Assembly: GCA_009823395.1 (NCBI GenBank)
Contig: CM020510.1
Location: 18,226,273-18,290,272, forward strand
DNA: 64,000 nt
Reading direction: 5' to 3'
From: Thamnaconus septentrionalis
Taxonomy: Eukaryota; Chordata; Actinopteri; Tetraodontiformes; Monacanthidae
The notes beneath the pieces are model-generated. The model was not told where the DNA came from, made no database searches, and saw nothing but the letters and a program-made list of their open reading frames with translations. The translations under genes were made by a program, and so were the position numbers. Positions 1 to 11,719 of the stretch are shown in pieces; the stretch's first letter is position 1, and every line of letters starts with the position of its first letter.

Positions 1-349
1 TGAGAAACTCCATTGAAACGAATGGGCCGCCTCGCGGAGGCCGACGCTGGCTGTCAAACAAACGTCCCAGAGAAGACGTCCGCCGCGGATTCAGCCTTTA
101 GTTGGGAAACAAAAAATGAGGGAAAGAGAAAGGAGGGGCAAAGAAGCGATAGTTAGAGATGACAGGATGACACACAAGGGGACGGAGATGTCTTCTTTTC
201 TTTTTTTCCCCTCTCGCCGCCTGCCCGCCCAGCTGCCTGACGTGCGCCGTGCCCACGCTCGCCGCCTCATCCTCCTCCTCTCCTCCTCTTTGCTCTGTCA
301 TAGCTGTCTCAGTGGCGACTGAGGCACTGGAGCCCCACGGGGGTCAGCC

Positions 350-700
350 ATGTAAGGAACATAAAAGGCCAATTTAATTTAGCGCGTCCGCGGCTACAAA
401 GTATTTTAATTTCGACAGCTGTGACTGAGGAGTTAATATTTGACTTGTCAGAAGTGGGGCCGGGGCCAGTGAATCATTGTAATTCTCATTAAGAGGCTCT
501 CCCCCAGCAGCGCCCTAATGCAGAATAATGAAAGTCAAGACGAAGTGAGCTTCTAATGCCAGTTGAGGCCTATCTTTTAATATTCCTCTCTTGATGGATT
601 AGGGAAGCGGGAAATTCATCTTGGATCATAGGCCCTAATTTAATAATGGATCATTCCAGGAGTATTGCATTTTATAATAATCTCATTTAAAGTGTCGTCT
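350..700. promoter_or_regulatory. Candidate conserved non-coding element
   Basis: An ORF-free, microsatellite-free block of complex AT-rich sequence. It has clustered homeodomain-type cores (AATTTAATTTAG, GTAATTCTCATTAAG, CCCTAATTTAATAATGG) and an E-box-like CAGCTG. The texture resembles vertebrate developmental enhancers. Conservation cannot be tested here, so this is a low-confidence call. Confidence 0.35.
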
Positions 701-1924
701 TCCATTTTTGCCGTCCCATATGTATGCTTATATAATGGTGCCGGAGGGATGTGTTTTTACAGCGCTTTCGGATCTCTCCCTGCATCCCCGCTCGCTCCAG
801 ACCACACTGCGCCGTCCCTCCGCGGTCCGCAGGCTCGCCACTCAGGTTTTCATCTCGTAGTTCTGGTCGCCGGGCCAATTGAGCGAGCAGTTATGAGAAG
901 TTCACTTACTCCGGCACCGTCGCTCCTTCCCCCAAATTAGTCTTAATGGTATTTATGGAGCGTAACCACGCTATTAGTGTGGGATTGTAAATATCACCCA
1001 AAGGAAATATTAGGGAGGGAGAAAAAAACACCTCCGCTCCGTCGCGAGCAGTGCTTTAGTTATCCGGCCCACTCACAAAAAGAAAAATGGCTTTTAGGGA
1101 ATAAGGTAAACACATGTGACTAATATGAGGAAGTGTTGACGTTAGCAGCGGCACGGCTCTCGTAATTAGACCTCGTAAAAAGGCTGGCGCGGGCGAAAAA
1201 TGCTGTACGCCGTGAACATATTCTATGCTGATAATGGACACGCTTGGGTTCCACGTAAACACTCGATCTTGATGCAGCCGCAGACTTATGAGATTCGCAG
1301 TTTCTGCATGTACGCAACATTAAACAAGACTCAAACAAAGTTACAACTCCAAATGGTAAAGTAATGCTTTTATCAGCGCTGGTTCAGCCCTAGCCCAGTA
1401 TTTTAATGCCTATATTTCTCCAACTGCATATGCAGCTGTATTGTCGTAAGTACTCATTACTGCAGCGCTAGTCCTCCAGGTCTTGGCCAAGCATCCCCCA
1501 TCATCACTGAATTACAGAATGGAACAAGACTCCGACTGAATCAGTACAGCATCCTATAAACTCAGGTTCTCCATCAAAGGTCCATTTTATACCCATTTTT
1601 TTTGGGGGGACTTCATCTTTTCCGTCTCGGATTCAAGTGAAAAAGTCTCACGTGATTCATCGTAGGCAAAACTCTACCTCCAGAAATCAACAGATTTAGC
1701 CCCGTGTTTTCCGCCTCCAGCCAAAGTGCTTGGTTTTATCCTCCTGCAAAAACTGAAGCTACATTTCGCCTCCCACACGTTTGGAAGGAGACAAAGGACT
1801 GATTTCCATCACACTTTTAGCACGCGAAGCAAAGGAAGCAACGGATGGACTCTCATTTCTGAAGAGTGACAGGCTGGAGGCGCTTATTGCTTTGAGTTGG
1901 TCAATTGATTTTTCAATGTACGGG

Positions 1925-2020
1925 TATACACACAAACACACACACATATATATATATGATAAATATAAATGTACAAGTACATATATATGCATACATATTT
2001 ATATATGTAAATACATATAT
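1925..2020. repeat. Compound CA/TA microsatellite
   Basis: ACACA runs pass into TATATA and TACATA units. Spurious ORFs on both strands cross it. Confidence 0.85.
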
Positions 2021-3765
2021 TTGTCTTGCTGATGTGACTACTTCCTTCAATTCTTCATCAAACTGAGAAAAAAGAATGAAATGTATCATTTTTGACCACA
2101 AGCTCAATGACTGTTGCAAAACTGACATGAGAAGGTCCATATATTTGTTCAGCCTTATGTCATAACCATCCCAGTCAATCTGGAGGTAACCAATTAAACT
2201 TTTGATTGTTTAATTTAAGGGTCATTGTGAGAGACCTTTGCAAATGTTTATTTGAAGTAGATTTACTTGTTCTAACAAAGCTGTCTATTTGCCAAGTCAC
2301 CGCACTAAAACCTGCTGAAAATAACCGGTGAATTACAACCATACACAAAACATTTTCAAAATATATTTATATTGTGATGCATTTGAGAACAGGCCCCCAA
2401 ATAAAATTCATGTAGTGCAAAGTGATACAAAAAAATGCAATGCGTCTCTTCATGGTAACCCATAATTAGTGTGTAGATATTTCATACCGTACCGGTTACA
2501 AAATTGAAAAAAAAAAACCTCATTCATGTCAAACAGGTGCTGTTCGGTGTCTCACAGCGTCACATCTCAGTGGCAAGTTGTCGTACATTAAGCGTCAATT
2601 TTTAGCCTTAAAACTCAACCTTCAGCCGTCTCCTGTTTCCACCCCCTCTCTGGTGGTCCCACTAGAGCACTTCCAGTGCACAGCGCGACACATGTGACCC
2701 TTTAAAAGGGTCTCTGTCATCATTAAGATAAGAGGCAGCCTCTCCAACATGCTTTAGCGCAACAAAGTGCCTGCTCTTTGGCCCACTCATTTCTCTGGCA
2801 CCTCGCTATACCGTCCCCACCCCCTTCGCCCGGCCCGTGTCACAAAGTTTACCCAAGTCCAAACTCATCGCCAGCCGCTCGGTCAATGAACGCAGTTGTC
2901 TTCCAATCAGCCTGGCCTCCTTCCCTTTTATATAACGCAACCAGTCATCTGCCGCGGCAAGTGTCGACTATTTCAGGACGCACGAGGTGTACGATCTCGT
3001 CTGTGTGTCATTTCCCCCCCCAATGTTTATTTCCATTGCAAAACAACAAGGACTTTGTTTTCATTCTTCTCGGCGGCGCGCTTTGAAACTTAATATTTGT
3101 CTTTTCAGGATTCACTCGTGTACATGACAGGTAGACTCACAGCTCCTCCAGCTTCTGCTTTGTCGTCCAACCCGCTGAATAAACACACGTCTTGCAGGAA
3201 GGTTGCTTGTAATTCCCGACAACAACTTCTAAAAAAAAAAAAATAACAGCATTGTTAGGCGGGAGAGAGGCTATAAAGACTGTCACAGATGTGAGCTTGT
3301 GAGTCGAAATAGGCAGAGGCGGTGTGGAGAGTGTCCCCCCCCCCCCGGAGAGGAGCGATAGCGCCGGTGGGAGGGTCGGAGTTTGACTTTGGGGGCCAAG
3401 TTATTTTTGCATCCTAATTTAGCCTGAGATAGCGTCCGTCTCTCACACCTCCCACTGTGGAGGGGACTCTAACCAGGGCCTATTTGACTGGACACTTGCT
3501 GATCAGAGAACGTCGCACCGCCGCCGCCGCCGCCCCACACACACATCTTTGCCGACGCCTCTTTTGGCGCCCCCTGTAATGCGGTGCAGTCAGCATATCT
3601 GCGTACGCCAGCCCCATCAATATACATTACGCTGAAGCGGGATGCATTCCTCCCACTGGTGATACAAACTGCACACACAACCCACTTCTCTCAGTTGAAC
3701 TTGACACGGTCTCCCACCATTATACATTAGCTCTCCTGCTCATCTTATTAGCCTGTAATAGGTGC

Positions 3766-3768
<3 letters not shown>

Positions 3769-3805
<37 letters not shown>
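3769..3805. repeat. (GT)n microsatellite
   Basis: A perfect dinucleotide run of about 18 units. Confidence 0.97.
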
Positions 3806-3807
<2 letters not shown>

Positions 3808-4543
3808 CCCGTGGCTTTGTATATTTATCTTCCAGCGCAGACTTAACAACTTCCGTTGCGCTTGCCCGCGGAGTAAATTGCCATTGCGGTGCAGCTGTCA
3901 ATATGGCAGCATCAAAGAAGGGGGACCCAAACCGCAGGATCAATGGGAACACCTGAGTGAGACGTCCCACTTTCAGCTTCCCTGCTTTAAAATTCCATTA
4001 CGACTAACACACTTGACCTCTGGCTCCCACTTTCTCAGAGTCTTAGGAGTTTTTTTTAATACACAGGGGCTCTGTATAAACTTTAATTTTAATGGATAAT
4101 GTTTTTATAATGGGGTAAAGGGAACACACCCGGACGTGAGGTGATCGTGAAATGGCAAATTCCACTATGGCATTATTTACCATACTGGTTGATGAAGTGG
4201 GGAGTAAATCACAGGCGTCGTGCACTGAAGTGCCGATCTTTCCAACCTTATATCATTAAATCCAGCGAAGGAGCCTTACACAGGGAAAAAAAAACCCAGA
4301 ATAATTAGCCCTGTGTTTACAGCCTCCAGCAAAAACACTTGTTTTTTGCTCCCTACCCAACCTAGCATTTCCTAGAATAGAATAAACACCCAGCTAGGTG
4401 CCCTGTGGGACTTTTCACCGTCAGGTATTTTAGATTCTCTTCAAGAATTCTTACGGTTAGAGGCAAACGTAAGGTAAGAATGTACTTATTTGTTGATTTA
4501 TTTCAACATTTTTTTTCCTACTTCTGCCTTTGCGCAGCGGCAG

Positions 4544-4584
4544 CACCCAAAGATATAAACACATCGTGTTTATATCTTTGGGTG
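4544..4584. repeat. Perfect inverted repeat, 19-bp arms and 3-nt loop
   Basis: The arm at 4544-4562 (CACCCAAAGATATAAACAC) is the exact reverse complement of 4566-4584, separated by ATC. Complementarity stops abruptly at both outer ends. It could extrude as a cruciform, or fold as a short RNA hairpin if transcribed. It is shorter than a typical microRNA precursor. Confidence 0.95.
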
Positions 4585-7043
4585 TGTTTAACAGCCGCTA
4601 GTGAGGGTGTCTGATCTGCAAGAAATGCTGTATATCTTAAACACACTTGGACAGATGGGTCCCCAAAATATTTTTGCATTTTAAATGATCCTCAGTCTGG
4701 AGGTTTGTCAATATGAATAACCAACTTTATATCGCAATGACAAATTTGGCACCTTTTCACTTTTGTTTTGTTTGTTGTTGGGTTTGTTTTTTGTTTTGTT
4801 TTTTTTTTTTTTGGGGGGGGGGTTGCCCCTTGCAATAAACATTGTCTGTTGATATCTTCACCGCCAGTTTCAGGTAGTTGTAAAACACAAATACAGACCC
4901 AAAGACAACATTTTAGTTTGGAATAAAAAAAACAAAAAAAACACCCATAACTCCAGGCTTTTCTCGTCAAGTTATACCCGTTTGTATGCGGAAACCACAT
5001 AAAAAACCTGCAGTAAATTGCGGCCATTATATCCATCACGAGGCTGTTTGTTTTTCGAACTTCACCGAGATGTATTGAGTTTAGCACTGCAGATTTATGG
5101 CTCCGTGAAAACAACTAACAGCTTTATGAGCGTAACATTTACAGTACACACAGGTGATTGATGCCCGCACTGAAAACCAGCGGCTAGTTTCCATCACGTG
5201 TAAACTTTTGCCTTGACCACACAAGCGTCTGTCACCGGCTCCGAGCGCATTCGAACGCAGCTGACAGACATATAAATGGTCATGAATGGTTCTCTGGACG
5301 GAATGTTGAAAAAGTGTTTAACCTCAGAGTGAATGATCCCGGACCTCCCCAGATTCAGCCACATTAAAAAGACACTCGAGCATCCTGATGCAAATAGTGG
5401 GCGATTTGTCGGCTTTTTCCTCTTCGTATCATGACATTTTAAAATGGCATTCTGTAAACTCCGGACGGCGTGAATACAATCAATAGAAGACGAGCCGGGC
5501 CTGTGTTTCCAAGAGGCTTTTTGTAATTTAAGAGCCTGTGTACAAACATCTTATGATTGAAAAGCAAGTACTCAATTCCGCTCGCACGCACATGATTGGA
5601 TCTTACCGGGCCTTGTAAATACAGAGCAGCATGGGCCTAATGTTTAGCATTTACTGCGTGCCCTTCATCTCCCTGCCTCTCTCTTCGCATTTCATTTTGT
5701 TCCCTCAGTTTCCTCGACCACAATGCATACATAAACCCGTACATGCGCACGGGTGGGGAGGGGGTGGGAATGTACACAAACCGGCCCCCTTGTGCTTCCA
5801 CGCTGCACCAAATGTCACCTTTTTTCTTTGGAAACTCACACACACAAAAAGAAACCCCCTCCGAGCTCCACTGGAACTCATGCACCCTTGTTATGTCTCC
5901 TTCCCAGGGCAGGGAGGTATACATTGTGGTTATCTCCCTTATCTGCGCGCCAGCTGCAACTGGAAACGAATTAATAACAAATAAAAATGCACCCGGTACA
6001 CAAAAAAAAAATGTGTAGAATGCCCCCCGGAGGGCGGTGGGGGATACCTAAACAGGACGTGGCGAAACAATTACAGTTCTTGTTTTGTCCTGACCTCTTG
6101 TTTTGTTTCGCTCCGTTCGGCCCGCCGAATTGGAACGGAGAGCTGGAGATGGAGACGCTTGTTATTCCGCGTCTCTAATCACCCCCTCGCCGAGCCCTCC
6201 CCGGTCGGCCGTGGTCGCGGGGTCAAGTCTGTGCGAACACCCACTTTTCATCCGACGGTGAAATTGAACACAGCTCGGCGAGCGGACGGCGCGCGATCCT
6301 CCGCCTCGCCTCGCGGCCCACACCGCGGTTCGCCACCCCGGACCCTGTGCGGCGCTCGCGTACGATAACAAGCGGCGGTACGGCGTTCCTAATTGCCCGG
6401 GCCTGAGTGTTTTTCTTTCTCTCTTTTTTTTTTTTTAGGAGTTTTTTTTTTTTTTTTTTCTATCCAGCAGGTTTCTTTCTCACTTTCGCTCCATTTGATG
6501 TCTTTGAAGTCGGCCTTTTTATCCGCCGCCGCTCCTGATGGCTGTTGTCTTTGGTGCGGCGCTGTGTGCGCCCCTGCTCTGAGCTCTCCTAACATGTAAC
6601 AAAGGCAGGCCCTCAGAGGGGGGAGAGGGAAAAAAAGGCTGTCTCTCTTTCTCTCTCTCTCTCTGCCGCTCTCTCCCTCCCTCCCTCCCTCCCTCTCTCA
6701 CGCACGACGCTATCTCACGAGCGGCGCGCAAACAAATGCTGCTGAACAATAATGAAGAAAAAAATAAGGGGAGGAGGACGACGACGAGGAGGAGGAGGAG
6801 GAGGAGAAGAAGAAGGGAAAAAAAAAAGCGTGCACCGGTGGTAGAAAGTGCTGCGTGCGGCTGTTTAGCGTGTCGTGATTTGATAAAGGGCCAAGTGCGG
6901 GAAATGAGAGAGTGTTTGTCTCGGGTGGGGGTTGCAGTTTGGAAAGGGGGTGGGAGGGGGTAAATATAGCAACAAGACAGCACCGGTTGATATGAAGCAT
7001 TCCATAGTGTGGAGTGGCTGTTGTGATTCACCAGGCTGTGATG

Positions 7044-7080
<37 letters not shown>
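7044..7080. repeat. (TG)n microsatellite
   Basis: A perfect run of about 18 units; a second tract lies 160 bp downstream. Confidence 0.97.
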
Positions 7081-7083
<3 letters not shown>

Positions 7084-7233
7084 GAGAGAGCGTGCAGGAG
7101 GAGGCATCAGTGCAAAGTGAGAGGGGATGACAGTGAGGAGAGGCCGGAGAGAGCCCCGCATGGCTGGCTCCTGGCTGGCTGCGCCACTGTAGTGCAGCGC
7201 AGTGCAGTGTCTCTGTGTGTGTGCATCTGTGCA

Positions 7234-7238
<5 letters not shown>

Positions 7239-7274
<36 letters not shown>
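7239..7274. repeat. (GT)n microsatellite
   Basis: A perfect run of 18 units. Confidence 0.97.
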
Positions 7275-7275
<1 letters not shown>

Positions 7276-7999
7276 GAGAGTGTGCCGAGAGGAGATGAGG
7301 AGAAGAGCACTGCTGGTCGTCTCCATGTCTAATCAGGAGGATACTTGTGTGTCCCCGTCTCATTGTCTCCTGGGCCTCCTCGCCGCCGAGGCCCTCCGCT
7401 CCTTCGACTGTTACCCACCCGCCGCCGCCGCCGCCGCCACCGCCACCCCAGGACACGCTGATCTGGCTCGCTGCACGCAAAAAAAAAGGTCACGCAGGAA
7501 TCAGAGATGTTTTTTTTTGTGTGCGTTTTTCGCTGCGAAAGGTGCAGAAAACGCTTAACGTGGGCAGATACATCCTGCAGGTGATGCCAAGTTACCGCTG
7601 GAAACAAGACATCCCTTCTCGAAAAACAAAACACACGCACACACACACACGCACACACACAAAAATGTTTTACCTCCTTCACCTCTCGCGCAGCTTCTGC
7701 CTAAATCTCGTACCACCCACTGCAAATAGGCCCTCAGTCACACTTTCTATTCCAGCGGACGGCGAATGCAACTGGTATGCAAGCGCCTAACTTCTGCAGT
7801 TTAGCAGCTTGTTTGTGACGTCACCGCGCACCCAGGACGAATCTGACCTCACTATCTGGTCACGGAAGGTTTTTGACAACGGCAGTTGCAGCAGTTCCGT
7901 CTCCTGTGTTGCCAAGCGAGGAGGTCCCGATCAATAATTCAATAGATTCGGCGTCTTCCAAACAGCCCCAGCCAGACTTTACCAGCGCGCGCTCGCTGA

Positions 8000-8240
8000 G
8001 ATCCGTATTAATTAATCGCTAAAGACGTCTTGTTTTGTGTGGAAATATCGGGGGGAAGTAACGCGAGCCGGATTCCTCCGAAGCCTAATTACGGGCTGCC
8101 GTGTCAGGTGTTTATTAAATGTTCAATAAGAGGCGGTTAAAGATGTCAGGCAACGAGTCGGGCGCATTTGTAAGTCAAGCGAGGCGGGCGTTAATAAATT
8201 ATTTTACAGAGACGCGGGCTTTGTTTTAATTTGTGCGCAG
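8000..8240. promoter_or_regulatory. Candidate conserved non-coding element
   Basis: A complex, repeat-free block with several homeodomain cores (ATTAATTAATCGC, CCTAATTACGGG, GTTAATAAATTATTTT) and GTGTTTATTAAATG, a forkhead-like match. It lies between CA repeats and a CT repeat, with no ORF. Position and texture suggest a shox2 enhancer; unverified. Confidence 0.3.
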
Positions 8241-8251
8241 CCTACATTGGT

Positions 8252-8302
8252 TCTCTCTCTCTCTCTCTCCCTCTCTCTCTCCCTCTCTCTCTCCCTCCCT
8301 CC
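8252..8302. repeat. Interrupted (CT)n tract
   Basis: CT units with CCCT interruptions. Confidence 0.93.
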
Positions 8303-9027
8303 CGTTTGCGCGCATAATGCTAAACTTCGGGTCGTGACACTCGCACCGGCGAACGTTCCCGCTCGTTGGAGAGAGAGGCGGGAGGCCAGATTCGCGGCGG
8401 CGCCACGTGGGGATCCGCAGCTGCGGAGACATCGAATAGCATTAACCTATATTACTTTATGTCAAAATATTTATTTCTGCCGCTATTTTAAATGTAGCCA
8501 GTTGGAGGGAGAAAACACGCGCGCGCTGTAGCCGAATGATTATAGGTTGCAAAGTGCAAAAACCGACACTAGCAGACGCTCCTTGTAATTAAATTAAAAC
8601 TCGGATTTCGTTTCATTATTAGGCCGCTCGAGCTGCCTTAATTACATTCTTCAACGCTGTTTAAAATATATATATATATATATATTTTATTTTTATTTAT
8701 TTTTTTTTTTAAAAAAACAAAAACATGTTTGACAACATTTATGTGTAGGCTACATGTATATAAATGGATTTCAATCCAGTCGGTGCAAAATCTCATATTT
8801 GAGCCACTGACAGCTCCCCCGTCTACCTTTCCTTTATCTGCTTGTTTTGCGTACTGGAAATGGCTGGTCCTCCTTCTCAAGCGCTCCATAACCAAATTAT
8901 GAATAATGCATTGGTTTGGCACGGAGGCAACAACACACACCCTTGTTCCTGGTTAAACGGGCCTGTCACGAGTAGGGCGTTATCAAAAGACCAACTGCGG
9001 CGGTCTTTAATTATTAATCAAAGGTTT

Positions 9028-9028
9028 A

Positions 9029-9088
<60 letters not shown>
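9028..9088. repeat. (AAT)20 microsatellite
   Basis: A perfect trinucleotide run, just beyond the presumed shox2 polyadenylation signal. Confidence 0.97.
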
Positions 9089-9089
<1 letters not shown>

Positions 9090-9136
9090 GCCAATTTGAT
9101 TAAAAAATGTCAACTCGTTAAAGAAACTTTTGTTAA

Positions 9137-10559
9137 TTTATTGTACGAACGAAAAAAAACATTTCGTTAAGATTAATTCACTTTTCACATGAAATGGAAA
9201 AAGTAAAACAATTTCATGAATATTCTTTTTTTTTTTTTTTTTTTTTTTAGAAACCCGTGCCTCAGGTAAGTTCACTTTCACTGTTATAAAAACATCAAAA
9301 TTACATACAGAAAGCACATGTTCTTCTTTTAATACACGGAAATGAAGTGAAATAGGCTACAAAATGAACAAGTCCCCGACAAGGCATTCATAAAGCCACT
9401 AAATAATAAAAATAATGCATGTTTCTTGTATAAACATATTTTACACGTGCCCGTACCGGTTGCGCTGACAGTTCCTCCTGCCACTGGAATTTGTGTTAGT
9501 CTACTGTGTGTGGACGGCATCGATGACATAACGCTGCTGTGAATGGACTCTAGACCGAGTTGCCCCAGCTTAAAAAATAAAAGCATAGCTTGCACATGTT
9601 CACCTATTGAGATGAGGTCCTAAAAGGGCCGTCCAACATTCAAGTGTGAGTTCCTCGGAGAGGCGAGGAAAAGAGGAAAGGGGACAGAGAGGAAATACAG
9701 GGGTAGGGGGGGGGGGGGTGAGGGTGGCCCACATCACGTCATTTGTGAGGACAAACTCATGCAAACACTGCTTGGGCAATTTGGAATTAAAATTAGAATA
9801 ATAATAATTAAACATAAAAATAAAAACGAAACAGAAAAGGGAGAAACTCTTCGAATATTGTCCTTTGTCTCTGTTTTGTCAAAGATTTCCCGCTCTGCCC
9901 TTTCACAGAGAAAGTGTTTTATAAATGAGGCCAGCCTCTATGTAAAGTTCCAAAATAAAAAACAAAAACAAATGAAAACATATCATCAATATACTATTGT
10001 AACAGAACAAAACAACTGCAGAGTGGTTCGCCTTGTTTGACAAAGTATCGACCGTCCCAGCTGCATCCTCCTCTTCCTCCTCTTGCTCCTCCGCCTCCTC
10101 GTGTTGTCCCGCCGCCCTCGGCAGCCATGTGCCCGGCAGAGAGAGACCGGTACCGGGGGTAGCCTCGCTGTCCGTCCCGCCCTCCGGTTCCCACGGCGTC
10201 CAGAAAAAAACTCACACCTGCGCAGGCTGTCACGTCAGTCTCTTTCTCTGTCGTCTCTCTTTAATCTCATAAATAGCCTATAATTTCATATTTATAACCG
10301 TCGTCCTTCATGTTTTTTTTTTAAAAAAAATCATAAATAACGTGATAACTTTTCTCACTTTGTCCGTGGATTTTTTTTTTCCTTTCCTTTTTTTTTTTGT
10401 TTTAAATTTCATTTTGTAGCCTATGCGTTCGAGGTTCAGCGTCCGTCAGCGGCAAACGGCGCAGGCGCGCCGCGCGTCCCCCCCTTCCTCCTCCTCCTCC
10501 TCCTCCTCCTCTTCTTCCTCCTCCTTCTCCTGCTCCTCGTCCTCCGCGCGCCCGTGGCG
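9137..10559 (-). other. shox2: Presumed shox2 3' UTR and polyadenylation region
   Basis: The first canonical AATAAA on the minus strand after the stop is at 9142-9137 (TTTATT on the plus strand), giving a 3' UTR of about 1.4 kb. Weaker ATTAAA forms occur near 10260 and 9326. The stretch holds a CT/CCT-rich tract next to the stop (about 10480-10530), A/T-rich runs and no coding signal. The true 3' end is unproven; further TTTATT motifs lie near 8690. Confidence 0.35.
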
Positions 10560-10853
10560 TCACAGTCCCAGCGCGGCCGCGTGCTTTTTGGCCTTGAGTC
10601 TCAGGTCGGCGATGCTCGAGTTCTTGCTCGTGTTCTTGGCGGCGGCGGCGGCGGCGGCGACCGACACGGCGGACGCGGACTCGGCCGCGAGCGTCGCCAG
10701 CGGCAGCCCGAAGGGCGGCGCGGGGAACATCATGTAGGGCGCGTGCGCGGCCAGGTGAGAGTGCAGGTGGTGCTGCGCGTGGGCCACGGCGCTGTCCAGC
10801 TGCAGCTGCGCCTGCACCTGAAAGGAGAAGGGCGGCACGTTGCAGTGACTATC
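10560..10853 (-). CDS. shox2: shox2 terminal coding exon (transactivation region, OAR motif)
   Basis: The exon starts after CCCGTAG| with GAT AGT CAC TGC (DSHC) and ends at TGA 10562-10560. It encodes residues 205-301. In order these are the optional 12-residue DSHCN...SFQ segment, a Gln/His/Ala-rich part ([20 protein letters not shown]), [19 protein letters not shown], a short Ala run and the OAR motif [15 protein letters not shown]. The OAR motif is a conserved C-terminal regulatory element of paired-like proteins. A (CCT)n-like tract begins about 40 bases past the stop. Confidence 0.95.
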   Translation of the reverse strand, partial: DSHCNVPPFSFQVQAQLQLDSAVAHAQHHLHSHLAAHAPYMMFPAPPFGLPLATLAAESASAVSVAAAAAAAKNTSKNSSIADLRLKAKKHAAALGL

Positions 10854-11684
10854 CTACGGGACGGGACGCACGGATGTGGGGGTGGGGGAGAGAGAAGGGG
10901 GGAGGAGAACATGCGTTAACTTTGCAGCGTGTGGTTCTTGAAGGGTCATTGGTTTATTTCTGAAGGTGTTGTATTAAATACATACACAAATGGAACTAAA
11001 AAAAGGGGGTTGTTCTACAGAGGGATTTCACAAACCGTGCGCAAATATCATGCAGACTGCTTCCCCTTATGCAGTTGTTGATTTGCTTTGTATTTGTGGG
11101 TGATATATCATTAGCTTCAAATGTTTTATCTTTTCAAGCAAATACAAAATAAACCCAATCGTGTTCGGGTTCTGAACCTGAATTGTATTGGCGCAAAAAT
11201 GCTAACCGTTGCACTTTTCCCGTGCGCAATTCAGCATGGCCCACAATAACGAGCGCGTTGATAGAAACTATCAGTCGTGTTAGTTGTGCCGTAAGCCTGT
11301 AAACCAGATTATACGGCAATTCGTTTATTTGTTTGCTGGTCCTGGGACCTTTCGGTGTGTGGAGTTTGCATGTTGTCTCTGTGGGTTCTCTCCCGGTTCT
11401 CCGGCTTCCTCACACAGTCCAAAAACATGCACGTGAGGTGAATTGGAATCTCTAATAATCTAAATTGTATTCAACTAGGTGTGAGTGTGAATGGTTGTTT
11501 GTCTCTGTGTGGCCCTGCGATGAAGTGGCCACTGCCTGCCTTCGCCCTATGACAGCTGGGAGAGGCTCCAGCAGATCCCCGCAACCCTGAGTTCAGCAAG
11601 AAGCGGTATTGATAATGGGTGGATGTTTGTTTGCTTGCTGGTGGTAAAAATACTCATAACTGATCCGTGTATTTTTTTTAATCA

Positions 11685-11719
<35 letters not shown>

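Larger units (their letters stand above)
1..9136. other. Non-coding flank downstream of shox2
   Basis: No exon with splice sites or recognisable protein similarity was found here. The stretch contains microsatellites (1925-2020, 3769-3805, 7044-7080, 7239-7274, 8252-8300, 9028-9088), GC-rich and CpG-rich segments (about 6160-6400) and a perfect hairpin (4544-4584). Several AT-rich, TAAT-containing blocks look like conserved non-coding elements. In mammals the DNA beyond the SHOX2 3' end is a gene desert with enhancers, and this matches that layout. Confidence 0.7.

Noticed and set aside
4544..4584. Hairpin considered as a microRNA gene
   Set aside because: A 19-bp stem with a 3-nt loop is too short for a usual precursor, and it has perfect pairing with no flanking stem.
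6519..7480. Minus-strand frames of 150-170 codons with Ser, Leu, His and Thr runs
   Set aside because: They translate CT, GAG and GT microsatellites and are low-complexity artefacts.
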